DNA of 61,512 nt from positions 1 through 61,512 of the forward strand of contig JAAELL010000610.1 in NCBI GenBank assembly GCA_024226735.1. The letters run 5' to 3'. This DNA comes from a bacterium (lineage in GTDB: Bacteria; Planctomycetota; UBA1135; GCA-002686595). A program made the position numbers and the translations under genes. The notes under the pieces were generated by a model, which was not told the origin of the DNA, ran no database searches, and saw only the letters and a program-made list of their open reading frames with translations. Of this stretch, positions 33,872 to 45,001 are shown one piece after another. Numbering within the stretch: the stretch's first letter is position 1; every line of letters begins with the position of its first letter.

Positions 33872-36800
33872 ATGGAACTGCTCCTCGTCGCGCTCGCCTG
33901 GCTGCTCGGACTAACCCTGCTGGCCACGCCCGTCATCGCCATCATCGCGTTCGCGAGAACGCGTGAAGTCGAGCGCCTGCGTCAGCGTGTCGTCGAGCTC
34001 GAACGCAAGGTGTCGCGTTGGACGGCACCGACCGCCGGCGAGCGCGGCACGAACGAGGACCCCGCGGCCATCGCGCTGCCCAAGATCCCCTCGCACCTCT
34101 CGCGACCCGCGCGGTCCGAGCCGGAGGCCCAGCCGACGCCCGCCCCGACGCCCAGCCCCGCGGCGGCGTCGATCCAAGAGGCGCAGCCCGCGCCGCCGAA
34201 CGTCGCCTCCTCGCCCGAGCCCACGGCGCCGCCGGCAGCCAACCAACCGGCCGCCCGCCCGATGGCCCCCGCCACCCCGCGCCAGCCGATCGACTGGGAG
34301 CGCTGGCTGGGCGTGCGCGGCGCCGCGATCGTCGGTGGCATCTCGCTCGTCGTCGCGGGGCTGCTGTTCTTCCAGTACGCCATCGCGCACGGCTACTTCG
34401 GCCCCGGCCTGCGAATCGCGGTCGGCTCCCTCCTCGGCATCGCGCTTCTACTCGCCAAGAGCCCACTCGAGCGCCGCGACCTCAGCGTGCTCTCCGACGT
34501 ACTCGCCGGAGCCGGCGCGGTCCTGCTCTACGGAGCGGCGTGGGCGAGCTACCGCCTGTACGACTTCATCCCGCTTCCGGTCAGCTTCGCGTGGATGGCC
34601 GCGGTCACCGTACTGACCGCAATCCTCGCCGTGCGCCACAACTCGCAGCTCATCGCGTTGTTCGGGCTCATCGGCGGCTTCGCGACCCCGATCCTGTTGT
34701 CCAGCGGCGAGAACCGACCGATCTCGCTCTTCGGCTACATCCTCCTGCTCGACGTGGGACTGCTCGCGATCGCGCGCAAACAGCGTTGGCCGCTACTCGG
34801 ACTCTTGGGCATCGTCGGGACGACGATCCTGCAGGCGGGCTGGGTCGTGACCCGCATGGAGCCCGAACAGGCCCGGCTCGGACTCGCGATCCTCGGCGCC
34901 TTCGCGCTCCTCTTCGCGGCCGGTACCGCCCATGCACGCGACGGCGAGGACAGCAAGAAAGACAAGCACGCCTGGCTCGTGTCGCAGACGGCGGGCGTGC
35001 TCGTGCCGTTCCTGTTCGGCCTCTACTTCGCGGCACGGGCCGACCTCGGCGCCTCACTCACGCCCCTCGCCGTCCTGCTCGGCCTGCTCGTCGCGGCCGC
35101 CGCCTGGATCAGCCGCTCGCAGGGCCGGGTCGAGCTCGTGCTAGCGAGCGCCGTCGCCTCCGTCGGCGTGTGCCTCGCCTGGACGGTCAACTCCCTCGGC
35201 GAGGCGCCTGTCCTGTGGCCGCTCGCGATCGCCGGCCCCGCGATTGCAGGCGTGCTCGTCGTCTACCGCTACTTCTGTGGAGCCCTCGAAGACCGGGCGG
35301 ATCGCACCTGGTTCGAGCGACCGGAGGGCCCCGCTGCCGCCGCGATCCTGGGCTTCCTCGCGACCCTCTTCGTCGCCGCGTCGTCGAACCGCCTCGAGCT
35401 GGCGCTCGCTCCGCTGGCGACGGGCGCGGGCCTGCTCGGCGCACTTGCCCTGATGCTCGACACGCGCGGAGCGCTCCGCCACCTCGTGCTCGTCGTCGCG
35501 CTCGGAGTCGGCTCGGTGCTCGCCGTGTACGCGGCACAGAGCTCCGAACACGGCTTCTCCGGCGACAGCGGCGCGCTGCCCCTCGCACTCACGCTGGTCG
35601 GTTTCACAGCCGCGTTCCTCGGCCTCCACATTTGGCGTCAGAGCTCGTCCAACGACTCGACGCTCGGGCCGCGACTGGCTCTCGCGGTTGTGCCGCTCGT
35701 CGCGCCGACTCTGCTCGCGCTGGTGCCGTGGACGAGCTCCCCGGGAGCGGCGCCCGTGCAGCATCTCGTGCTCGTCTTCGCGCTGGCGACGTTGGGCGCC
35801 TTGGGCGCGGCGCGCGCGCGATCGGCGATCGGCTACCTCGGTCTCGTACTGACGGCACTCTTCGCACTGACGCGCTGGAATGTCGATGCGCTCCGCCACC
35901 TGTCGGCGGATGGCTCCGTGACGGTCTATCTCGCCTGGCAAGCCGCGACGCTCGCCGCGCTCGTGTGGCTGCCCGCGCTGGGACGCGGCGTCTTCCGGCT
36001 CGACGGTTGGGTGCTGCGCGCCGCGCTCTGCACGCTCGTCCTCTGGGCCGTGCCGGTCAACTGGCTGAAGATCGACGAGGTGTTCGAGTCGCGGACGATC
36101 TGGATCCAGTTCGCGGCGCTCGCGGCGATCGCGGCCGTGGGTACCGTGCTCGTGCGCGCACGCCGCGACGGCCCGCGCGAGATCACCTCCAACGCGTTCA
36201 CGCTGTACGCCGCGGTGACCGCCGGCTTCGCGGTCTTCTCGCTCGCCCACTGGAACGGCGTCGAGTGGGTCCCGCTCGGTGCAGCGCTCGCCGGCGCCGC
36301 CTGGGCGTGGATCGCGCGCGTGCGCGACCACGACAAGCTCGGGATCGCGGCGGCCACGGCGCTCGTCGCGTCGGCAGCCGGCCTGGGCGCGCTCGCGTTC
36401 GTGCCCAACCACTTCGAGCGCAGCACGAGCCTCGTCTTCAACTCGCTCGCCATGGCCTACGGCGTGCCGGCCGTGTGCGCGCTGTTCTTCGTATGGACGC
36501 GGCGCGACGTTTCGCGCCAGCGCGCGCTGACGACCGCCGTCGGCGCCAGCGCTGTCCTGCTCGTCTTCGCCCTGCTCAACCTCGCGGTGCTCAACGCCTA
36601 CGGCACGGGTGACACGATCCGCTTCGAGTGGCAGCGCGTTCAGGACCGCGACCTCGTGCAGTCGCTCGCCTGGGCAGTGTTCGCGCTGCTCTTGCTCGGT
36701 ATCGGAACCGCCCGCCGCATCGACGGCCTGCGCTGGATGAGCCTCGCCTTCCAGGTCGCGACGATCGCAAAGGTGTTCCTGTACGACCTCGGCGAGCTGA

Positions 36801-36928
36801 CGGGCCTGTACCGCATCGGCTCGATCGCCGGTCTCGCGGTGTGCCTCCTGGTCGTTTCGCTGCTCTACCAGCGGTTCGTGTTCGGCGGGTCGCGCCCAGA
36901 CGTGGACGCGTCGCGCGCCCAGCCCTGA
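33872..36928 (+). CDS. DUF2339 large polytopic membrane protein
   Basis: The 1018-residue product is a DUF2339-type integral membrane protein of unknown function. One N-terminal helix (LLLVALAWLLGLTLLATPV) is followed by a short coiled-coil (EVERLRQRVVELERKV), a proline/alanine-rich linker (about 60-135) and then the DUF2339 hallmark WERWLGVRGAAIVGGISLVV. At least twenty further hydrophobic helices fill the rest of the chain. It follows the previous membrane protein by 36 bp and may share its transcript. An inner-membrane location is certain; activity is not known. Confidence 0.85.
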   Translation: MELLLVALAWLLGLTLLATPVIAIIAFARTREVERLRQRVVELERKVSRWTAPTAGERGTNEDPAAIALPKIPSHLSRPARSEPEAQPTPAPTPSPAAASIQEAQPAPPNVASSPEPTAPPAANQPAARPMAPATPRQPIDWERWLGVRGAAIVGGISLVVAGLLFFQYAIAHGYFGPGLRIAVGSLLGIALLLAKSPLERRDLSVLSDVLAGAGAVLLYGAAWASYRLYDFIPLPVSFAWMAAVTVLTAILAVRHNSQLIALFGLIGGFATPILLSSGENRPISLFGYILLLDVGLLAIARKQRWPLLGLLGIVGTTILQAGWVVTRMEPEQARLGLAILGAFALLFAAGTAHARDGEDSKKDKHAWLVSQTAGVLVPFLFGLYFAARADLGASLTPLAVLLGLLVAAAAWISRSQGRVELVLASAVASVGVCLAWTVNSLGEAPVLWPLAIAGPAIAGVLVVYRYFCGALEDRADRTWFERPEGPAAAAILGFLATLFVAASSNRLELALAPLATGAGLLGALALMLDTRGALRHLVLVVALGVGSVLAVYAAQSSEHGFSGDSGALPLALTLVGFTAAFLGLHIWRQSSSNDSTLGPRLALAVVPLVAPTLLALVPWTSSPGAAPVQHLVLVFALATLGALGAARARSAIGYLGLVLTALFALTRWNVDALRHLSADGSVTVYLAWQAATLAALVWLPALGRGVFRLDGWVLRAALCTLVLWAVPVNWLKIDEVFESRTIWIQFAALAAIAAVGTVLVRARRDGPREITSNAFTLYAAVTAGFAVFSLAHWNGVEWVPLGAALAGAAWAWIARVRDHDKLGIAAATALVASAAGLGALAFVPNHFERSTSLVFNSLAMAYGVPAVCALFFVWTRRDVSRQRALTTAVGASAVLLVFALLNLAVLNAYGTGDTIRFEWQRVQDRDLVQSLAWAVFALLLLGIGTARRIDGLRWMSLAFQVATIAKVFLYDLGELTGLYRIGSIAGLAVCLLVVSLLYQRFVFGGSRPDVDASRAQP

Positions 36929-36948
36929 GCTGCGCGTTCGTCTCAGGT

Positions 36949-38022
36949 TCAGATCCCGGAGCGCTCCTCGACGTTGTCGAGGAAGTCGACCAGGTCGCGC
37001 GCGAGCTCACTGCGCACCTCGACGCGCTCGCCGCTGGCGGGCGAATCGAACACGAGTCGGTAGTTGTGCAACGCGTGTCGATCGAGCTCGAGTCGCGCGA
37101 AGTCGGCGGGAGTCAACGCGCTCTTGTTCGCACGCAGGAAACACCCCTCGTCCGGACCGTACAGCTTGTCGCCGACGACCGGATAGCCGAGGGCGGCGAG
37201 GTGCACGCGGATCTGGTGTTGGCGCCCGGTCAAGAGCCTGCACGCGACGAGCGTGTAGCCGCGGTAGCGCGACACGACTTGCCAGTCGGTGCGCGACGGC
37301 GCACCATCGACCGCGACGGTCATCTTGAGCCGGATCTCGCTCATGTGCGCGGGCGCGAGCGCATAGTCGATCGTGCCCTGCTCGTCCTCCATCTCGCCCC
37401 ACACGATCGCGAGGTACTCCTTCTCGACGCTACGCGTCTCGAACTGCTTCATCACCTCGCCGTGCGTCGAGGGGTGCTTGCCGATCAAGACGATGCCCGA
37501 CGTCTCGCGGTCGAGTCGGTGGCACAGCCGCGGCGCCTCTCCGCCCTCTTCGATCGACTCCTTGTAGCGGGCGTGCACGCGCTGGATGAGCGTGTCCGAG
37601 AAGTGTCGTCCCGACGGGTGCACGGCGACGTGCGGCGGCTTGTCGACCGCGAGCACCTCGTCGTCTTCGTAGAGCACGTCGACGGCCGCGCTCCCGGCGT
37701 CGGAGATCTGCAGGCGCGCCTCCTCGGGAATCACGACGATGACGCGCGTCCCGTGTCGCAGCTTGCGCCCGGGCCGAGTCTCGACGTGCGCGACACCGGT
37801 ACCGTTCGGGTGGTCGGGGCTGACCGGATCGATCAGGACGTAGCCGTTGCGAACCAGCGCTTGGATCGAGGTGCGCGAGCGCCAGCGCAGGTGATCACCG
37901 AGAAAGCGATCGAGACGGATGCTCACCGCTTCCGCCTTGATGCGGTAGAAGCTGCCGTCGACGAGGAGCTCGACCTCCTCGGGCGCCTGGGTCAGGTCGC
38001 GGTCTTTGGGAAAGATGCCCAC
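36949..38022 (-). CDS. RluA-family 23S rRNA/tRNA pseudouridine synthase
   Basis: The 357-residue enzyme converts uridine to pseudouridine in RNA. An S4-like RNA-binding domain (about 30-100, IRLDRFLGDHLRWRSRTSIQALVRNG) precedes the catalytic domain with HRLDRETSGI; D171 is the catalytic aspartate. The GRQHQIRVHLAALGYPVVGDKLYG block confirms the RluA/RluD group. Target position in rRNA cannot be fixed. It lies downstream of rpsU on the same strand. Confidence 0.92.
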   Translation of the reverse strand: MGIFPKDRDLTQAPEEVELLVDGSFYRIKAEAVSIRLDRFLGDHLRWRSRTSIQALVRNGYVLIDPVSPDHPNGTGVAHVETRPGRKLRHGTRVIVVIPEEARLQISDAGSAAVDVLYEDDEVLAVDKPPHVAVHPSGRHFSDTLIQRVHARYKESIEEGGEAPRLCHRLDRETSGIVLIGKHPSTHGEVMKQFETRSVEKEYLAIVWGEMEDEQGTIDYALAPAHMSEIRLKMTVAVDGAPSRTDWQVVSRYRGYTLVACRLLTGRQHQIRVHLAALGYPVVGDKLYGPDEGCFLRANKSALTPADFARLELDRHALHNYRLVFDSPASGERVEVRSELARDLVDFLDNVEERSGI

Positions 38023-38050
38023 GATCGCTCATCTTATCCATCCACGACGC

Positions 38051-38070
38051 GAGCCGCCCACGGGCGGCTC
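38051..38070 (-). terminator. Hairpin between rpsU and the RluA gene
   Basis: GAGCCGCCC and GGGCGGCTC are perfectly complementary across a 2-base centre, so the RNA would form a tight GC-rich hairpin. It is 80 bp after the rpsU stop. No U-tract follows, so it may attenuate or process the transcript and not fully terminate it. Confidence 0.4.
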
Positions 38071-38090
38071 GAGAACAGGCTCTACGGGCG

Positions 38091-38126
38091 CCTGGAGCGT
38101 CCCCTGGAGGGTTCCCTGGAGTGTTT
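38091..38126 (+). repeat. Three 12-bp tandem repeats downstream of rpsU
   Basis: Three 12-base units begin CCTGGAG at 38091, 38103 and 38115 with variable ends (CGTCC, GGTTC, TGTTT). They occupy the 128-bp gap between rpsU and the RluA gene. Their role is unknown. Confidence 0.5.
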
Positions 38127-38150
38127 CAGGGGCCCGTGTACGCAGTCGCC

Positions 38151-38381
38151 TCAGGAGTACGTGCGGCGGCGGACCCGACGGCGGTTCGGATCGTTCTTGC
38201 GCGTCGCCTTCTGGATCGTGCGCAGGCGCTCGCGGCGCTCGCGACGACGGCGGTCGGAGCGCTTCTCGTGCCAGGTGTTCGCCTTGGCGAGGCGGAAGAT
38301 CCCGCTGTAGTTGCACTGGCGCTTGAAGCGCCGCAGAGCGGCCTCGAGGGACTCGTTCGATCGGACGGCGACTCGAATCAC
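38151..38381 (-). CDS. rpsU: 30S ribosomal protein bS21
   Basis: bS21 is a small basic protein of the 30S subunit next to the anti-Shine-Dalgarno end of 16S rRNA. The 76-residue product matches throughout: IRVAVRSNESLEAALRRFKRQ, then a highly basic C-terminus (RRRRERRERLR, RRRVRRRTYS). The start must be the GTG at 38381, since no ATG is in frame, and no Shine-Dalgarno sequence precedes it. It reads divergently from recD2, 247 bp away. Confidence 0.92.
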   Translation of the reverse strand: MIRVAVRSNESLEAALRRFKRQCNYSGIFRLAKANTWHEKRSDRRRRERRERLRTIQKATRKNDPNRRRVRRRTYS

Positions 38382-38628
38382 GCGTGTGTGTGGATGTTCG
38401 GTTTCATGGGAGCGGGGCCGCGGATGTGGGGCCCGGCGTCGGACAAAGTGGCCGAACACTCTAGCCAGAGCGCCACCACGCGCCAACCCCCACCTGGATT
38501 TCCCGCCTGGACCGGGGCATCCTCGGCCTACCGTGTGTCCGTCCGCCCACAGGAGCCAAGACCGGAGATCGCCCCGGAACTCGGGGCGATCGGGGGGCGA
38601 GGAGGAGCCGAAGGAGACCCTCCAGGGG

Positions 38629-40829
<2,201 letters not shown>

Positions 40830-40833
<4 letters not shown>

Positions 40834-41309
40834 ACGCGATCGAGGAGCTACATGGTGAACGTCTGGCGCGCGCCAACGACGCTTACGCCGCGGTGCACTT
40901 CGAGCCCTCGCAGCCGGAGCGCGACAGGACGTTCGGGGTCTTCGCCGAGGGAGTCCCAATCGCGCTCGGGCGCTATCAGCGCTACGCCGACGGCGCGATC
41001 GAGATCGGTGGCTTCTGGGTGCACGCCGCTCACAGGCGCCACGGACTCGCGCGACGGATGGTGAAGCACGTCATCGGCGAGCTGCCTCCCGGACGCACCG
41101 TCTGGTGTCTGCCGTTCTCGCACCTCGTCGACTTCTACCGCTCCTTCGGCTTCGAGCGCACGGAGGATCCAGACGAGGCCCCCGCTTCGATCCTGCGCAA
41201 GACCGATCTGTGCACGCAGCGCGAAGCGGAGGGCGTGTACCACAAGGTCGACCTTTTGGTGCACAACACCTCGCCCGCTCGGGACGTCGACTCGACACCT
41301 GGTTCGTGA
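40830..41309 (+). CDS. GNAT-family N-acetyltransferase
   Basis: The 159-residue protein fits the GNAT fold: VFAEGVPIALGRYQRY, then IGGFWVHAAHRRHGLARRMVKHVI, which holds the acetyl-CoA pyrophosphate loop RRHGLA, and the late VDFYRSFGFER strand-helix. It would transfer an acetyl group from acetyl-CoA to an unknown amine. Its GTG start overlaps the recD2 stop (GTGA), so the genes are coupled. Confidence 0.8.
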
Positions 41310-41522
41310 AGACCCCGGGACCGCGTGGCAACGAGCCAGGCGGTCCCGAGGAAGTGCGTCACGGACATTGGGTTTCCGGCGCGATTCGCGGGCAAGCGCG
41401 ACGGAAGCTCCCGTTCGTCATCGACGAACGAGGGGGCGTTTTAGAGGCGAATTCGAAGCGGAACAAGGGCTTTCCGGCGCGAATCCGGCCTTTTCGACCC
41501 TGAAAAGCGCCTGAACCCCCTG
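41310..41522. other. Convergent intergenic region between GNAT gene and rarA
   Basis: No gene is seen. A 12-bp direct repeat, TTTCCGGCGCGA, occurs at 41373-41384 and 41471-41482. No clear terminator hairpin with a T-tract is present. Confidence 0.4.
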
Positions 41523-42815
41523 TTACTCGCCGTTCTCGGGCTTCTTTCCTCGTTTCGAACCAAAGTAGACGCGCCCCTCGAGCCCCGGTGGAAGACACGA
41601 CATCTCGCGTGTTGCGTCGGGATCGTCGTGTGCGTAGCGGTACCCCCCCCCGTAGCCGGCCTGCTTCATCAATGCCGTCGAGGCGTTGCGCAGATGCTTC
41701 GGCACCGGTTCCGCGGCGGTGCCCTGAACGTCCTTGCGCGCCCGCCCCAGGCCGACGTACAGCGCGTTGCTCTTGGGCGCGCGCGCCAGATACACCGCGG
41801 CCTGGACCAGTGCGAGATCGCCCTCTGGGTAGCCGAGTCGATGGAACGCATCGGCGGCATCGAGGGTGATGCGCAGGGCGAAGGGGTCGGCGAGACCGAC
41901 GTCCTCGCTCGCGATCCGGATCAAACGGCGCGCGAGGTAGGTCCCGTCCTCGCCCGCCTCCATCATGCGCGTCAGCCAGTACAGGGCCGCGTCCTGGTCG
42001 GAGTTGCGAATGCTCTTGTGCAGCGCCGAGATCAGGTTGTAGTGCTCTTCGCCGCTCTTGTCGTAGTGCAAGAGCTTGTGCTGCAGAGCCTCGTCGACGA
42101 GCGCGGCGTCGACCTCGCCTCCATCGGGCAGCAGCGCCGCGACCGTCTCGAGCGCGGTCAGCGCACGTCGCGCGTCGCCATCGGCTGCGTGCGCGATGCG
42201 CTCGAGCACCGCATCCTCGATGGCGATCGAACCACCGAGGCCGCGGTCCGAGTCGACGGCCGCACGCAGGATGCGAACAACGTCGCCCGGCGTCAGCGGC
42301 TCGAGCAACAGCGCGCGACAACGTGACAGCAGAGCGCCGATCACCTCGAACGAGGGATTCTCGGTCGTCGCACCGATCAACAGGACGTCGCCACGTTCGA
42401 CGTACGGCAGGAACGCGTCCTGCTGCGCCTTGTTGAAGCGGTGAATCTCGTCGACGAAGACCAGCGTGCGCGCGTCACTGCGGGCGCGCTCGACCTCGGC
42501 CTCGGCCATCACCTTCTTGATCTCCTTGATCCCGGAGAGAACGGCGGAGTACGGGACGAAGCGCATGCCGCTCTGACGCGCGATCAACAGGGCGAGCGTC
42601 GTCTTGCCGACGCCCGGCGGGCCCCACAGGATCAGGCTCTGGCGCTGTTCGCCGCGCGCAACCTTCGACAGGATCTTGCCCGGTCCGACGAGGTGCTCTT
42701 GGCCGACGTAATCTTCCAGGCTCGTCGGCCGCATGCGGTCGGCGAGCGGCGCATCCGCGGGCGGCGGGGCGAAGGGGTCTGCTCCGGGCGCCGCACCGTC
42801 GTCGAAGAGCGTCAT
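41523..42815 (-). CDS. rarA: Replication-associated recombination protein A (RarA/MgsA ATPase)
   Basis: RarA is a AAA+ clamp-loader-like ATPase acting at stalled replication forks. The 430-residue product has Walker A GPPGVGKTT (K71), Walker B FVDEIHRF (D122, E123), sensor GATTENPSFEV and the C-terminal tetramerisation part (SIRNSDQDAALYWLTRMMEAGED). The ATG at 42815 overlaps the stop of the upstream methyltransferase gene; the open frame beyond that has no similarity. Confidence 0.93.
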   Translation of the reverse strand: MTLFDDGAAPGADPFAPPPADAPLADRMRPTSLEDYVGQEHLVGPGKILSKVARGEQRQSLILWGPPGVGKTTLALLIARQSGMRFVPYSAVLSGIKEIKKVMAEAEVERARSDARTLVFVDEIHRFNKAQQDAFLPYVERGDVLLIGATTENPSFEVIGALLSRCRALLLEPLTPGDVVRILRAAVDSDRGLGGSIAIEDAVLERIAHAADGDARRALTALETVAALLPDGGEVDAALVDEALQHKLLHYDKSGEEHYNLISALHKSIRNSDQDAALYWLTRMMEAGEDGTYLARRLIRIASEDVGLADPFALRITLDAADAFHRLGYPEGDLALVQAAVYLARAPKSNALYVGLGRARKDVQGTAAEPVPKHLRNASTALMKQAGYGGGYRYAHDDPDATREMSCLPPGLEGRVYFGSKRGKKPENGE

Positions 42816-43603
42816 GCGTCGCGCTCCGTGCGACCGGCCGCGTACAGGAGCAAGGAGGCCGCGACGGTCACGTTCAGCGACTCGACCGCACCACGCATCG
42901 GAATCGTCACCGGTTCGAAGCGCGCGCACACCTCCAGCGCCGCCCCGGTCTCGGCGCCGACCCACAGCGCGATCGGCCCCGACCAGTCGAAGTCCGCGAG
43001 CGCGGTCCCCCCGCGCGTCGCCGCAGCGACCTGCCGCACGTCGCGCGCCGCGAGCGCGTCGGCGGCCGCGGCGGCGCTCTCCACGCGCACGATCGGGAGC
43101 CGCAAGAGGCTGCCCATCGAGCCGCGCAGCGCCTTGGCGTTCCACGGGCTCGCGCCGCCGCGCACGAACACGACCGCCCGCGCCCCGGCGGCCTCGGCGC
43201 TCCGCGCGAGCGCCCCCGCGTTGCCCGGATCGGCGACGCCGGCAATCACGAGCAGCAGCGTCCCGGCGTCGAGCTCGAGCTCCTCCAGCTGCAGCCCCTC
43301 TGGCTCGCGGGCGAGCGCGACGACGCCCGGCGGTGTTTTCTGGCCCGAGACCTTGGCGAGCAGAGCGCCGTCGAGTCGGCGCAGATCGCCCGCTCGACCG
43401 CTCGCCTCGAGCTCCTCGGCCAGCGCGCCCTTGGATTCGGCGACGAGCACGAGCTCGAGCAAGTGACCGGTGGCGATCGCATCTCGCACCAAACGCTCGC
43501 CCTCGAGGACGATCACACCCGCCTCCTTGCCCGCGAGGGCCGCACCGACCCGTTTCAGGGCCGGATTCGAACGAGAACGGATCACCTCGGCGTCACGCGG
43601 CAT
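42812..43603 (-). CDS. SpoU/TrmH-family RNA 2'-O-methyltransferase
   Basis: The 263-residue protein belongs to the SPOUT knot-fold methyltransferases that methylate ribose 2'-OH of rRNA or tRNA. An N-terminal substrate-binding domain (EVIRSRSNPALKRV) precedes the catalytic part with motif 1 ADPGNAGALARSAEAAG, motif 2 (LWVGAETG) and motif 3 MRGAVESLNVTVAASLLLY. It is coupled to rarA by a 4-bp overlap. Its start codon overlaps the first possible rsgA start on the opposite strand. Confidence 0.9.
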   Translation of the reverse strand: MPRDAEVIRSRSNPALKRVGAALAGKEAGVIVLEGERLVRDAIATGHLLELVLVAESKGALAEELEASGRAGDLRRLDGALLAKVSGQKTPPGVVALAREPEGLQLEELELDAGTLLLVIAGVADPGNAGALARSAEAAGARAVVFVRGGASPWNAKALRGSMGSLLRLPIVRVESAAAAADALAARDVRQVAAATRGGTALADFDWSGPIALWVGAETGAALEVCARFEPVTIPMRGAVESLNVTVAASLLLYAAGRTERDA

Positions 43604-43631
43604 GGCCGTGTTTTATAGCATCGTCCGCTCG

Positions 43632-44582
43632 ATGACCGATCTGCGAACGGGAAGGGTCGTGCGTGTCGACGCAAAGGTGTGCCACGTCGAGGTCGACGGG
43701 GAGGTGCTGCTCGCCTCGCCGCGCGGCTCGCTCTTCGAGGAGCTCGAAGGGCGCAAGAACCCGATCGCGGTGGGCGACCTCGTCGAGATCTCGCTCGATG
43801 GTGACCCGGTCGGGATCGAACGCGTCCTCGAGCGCCGCAACTACCTCGGCCGGCGCGCGTCCTCGCACGACCCGCGGGAGCAGGTGCTGGTCGCGAACGT
43901 CGACCAGCTGTTCGTCGTCGGCTCGCTCGCACAGCCGGGGTTCTCGAGCAACCGCACCGACCGCATCCTCGCCGCGTGCTGCTGGCACGAGATCCCCGCG
44001 CACCTCGTGCTGAACAAGATCGACCTCGCGCGCGAGGGCGAGCTCGGGCGCATCCGCGCCACCTACGAGGCGATCCCGATCGACGTGATCGAGACGTGCG
44101 CAAAGGATGGCCGCGGCGTCGACGAGCTCGCCGCCGCGATGGCGGGCAAGGTGTCGGTCTTCTACGGCGCGTCGGGCGCGGGCAAGTCGACGCTCCTCAA
44201 CCGCATGCAGCCCGGGCTCGACATCCGCGAGGGCAAGGTCAGCAAGTACTGGAAGGCGGGCCGCCACACGACGAGCCACTCGCAGCTGCACGCGCTCGAC
44301 AGCGGCGGCTGGGCGATCGACACGCCCGGCATCCGCGTGTTCCGCCTGCACGAGCTGCGGCGCTGCGACGTGCGCGACCTGTTCCCCGACTTCGAGCCGT
44401 TCCAAACGAACTGCAAGTTCCCCAACTGCACGCACGACCACGAGCCCGACTGCGCGGTGTTCGACGCGGTCGACGCCGAGGAGCTCGCGGCGTCGCGCTA
44501 CTCGAGCTACCTCGAGATGCTGGAAGAGGTCGATCCGGAGACGGCGCTGGACGAGGACGCTCCGCCCAGCGACGACGAGTGA
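43632..44582 (+). CDS. rsgA: Ribosome small-subunit GTPase RsgA
   Basis: RsgA is a circularly permuted GTPase that checks late 30S assembly. An OB domain (1-85) comes first, then the permuted G motifs in order G4 NKID (128-131), G1 GASGAGKST (179-187) and G3 DTPG (230-233), then the zinc knuckle C261, C266, H268 and C274. The start is set at 43632 (MTDLRTGRVV); an in-frame ATG at 43602 would overlap the divergent methyltransferase's start codon. The acidic C-terminus is encoded opposite the 3' end of the DUF2752 gene. Confidence 0.93.
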   Translation: MTDLRTGRVVRVDAKVCHVEVDGEVLLASPRGSLFEELEGRKNPIAVGDLVEISLDGDPVGIERVLERRNYLGRRASSHDPREQVLVANVDQLFVVGSLAQPGFSSNRTDRILAACCWHEIPAHLVLNKIDLAREGELGRIRATYEAIPIDVIETCAKDGRGVDELAAAMAGKVSVFYGASGAGKSTLLNRMQPGLDIREGKVSKYWKAGRHTTSHSQLHALDSGGWAIDTPGIRVFRLHELRRCDVRDLFPDFEPFQTNCKFPNCTHDHEPDCAVFDAVDAEELAASRYSSYLEMLEEVDPETALDEDAPPSDDE

Positions 44583-44989
44583 ATCAGCCGCCAGCCCCAC
44601 GACGCGAGGAGCAGGAGCAAGCAGATGGCGATCGCGCGTGAACCGATCGGTCCGAGCAACACCGCACCCAAGTCCTTCTTCCGCACGTGCATCCAGATCG
44701 CCCACAGAGCGAGGAGCGGCAAGCCGATCGCGAGCAGGAAGCCGAAGGGTTGGTTCGCGACCGCGGCGCGCGGCTCGCCGTGAACAAGCAGCGCGACCGA
44801 GGTCGTCACGCCGCACGTCGGACACGGCACGTTCCAGCGTTCGCGGATGCCGCACGCCGGCAGGCCGAGCTGCTCGTGGGTGCCGTGGCCGCGGGGATCG
44901 GGATCGAGCTGCGTGCCGAGAACCAGGACCGCGACCGCGCTCGCCACGAGGGCGATCAGGATGGGCAGATGCAGGGGGCTACGGGACAC
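44507..44989 (-). CDS. DUF2752 small membrane protein
   Basis: The 160-residue protein has three predicted membrane helices (LILIALVASAVAVLVLG-like at the start, FLLAIGLPLLALWAIWM and AIAICLLLLLASWGW) and the family motif CPTCGVTTS, with C56 and C59, plus C46 in LPACGIRE. DUF2752 proteins are of unknown function. The last 25 residues are serine-rich (GGASSSSAVSGSTSSS) and are simply the antisense of the rsgA 3' end, with which the gene overlaps tail-to-tail by 76 bp. Confidence 0.8.
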   Translation of the reverse strand: MSRSPLHLPILIALVASAVAVLVLGTQLDPDPRGHGTHEQLGLPACGIRERWNVPCPTCGVTTSVALLVHGEPRAAVANQPFGFLLAIGLPLLALWAIWMHVRKKDLGAVLLGPIGSRAIAICLLLLLASWGWRLIHSSSLGGASSSSAVSGSTSSSISR

Positions 44990-45001
44990 GGGTCGAGCGG
45001 G

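Noticed and set aside
35141..36412. 423-residue minus-strand frame opposite the DUF2339 gene
   Set aside because: Composition is typical of antisense of Ala/Leu-rich membrane protein code; no start signals or motifs.
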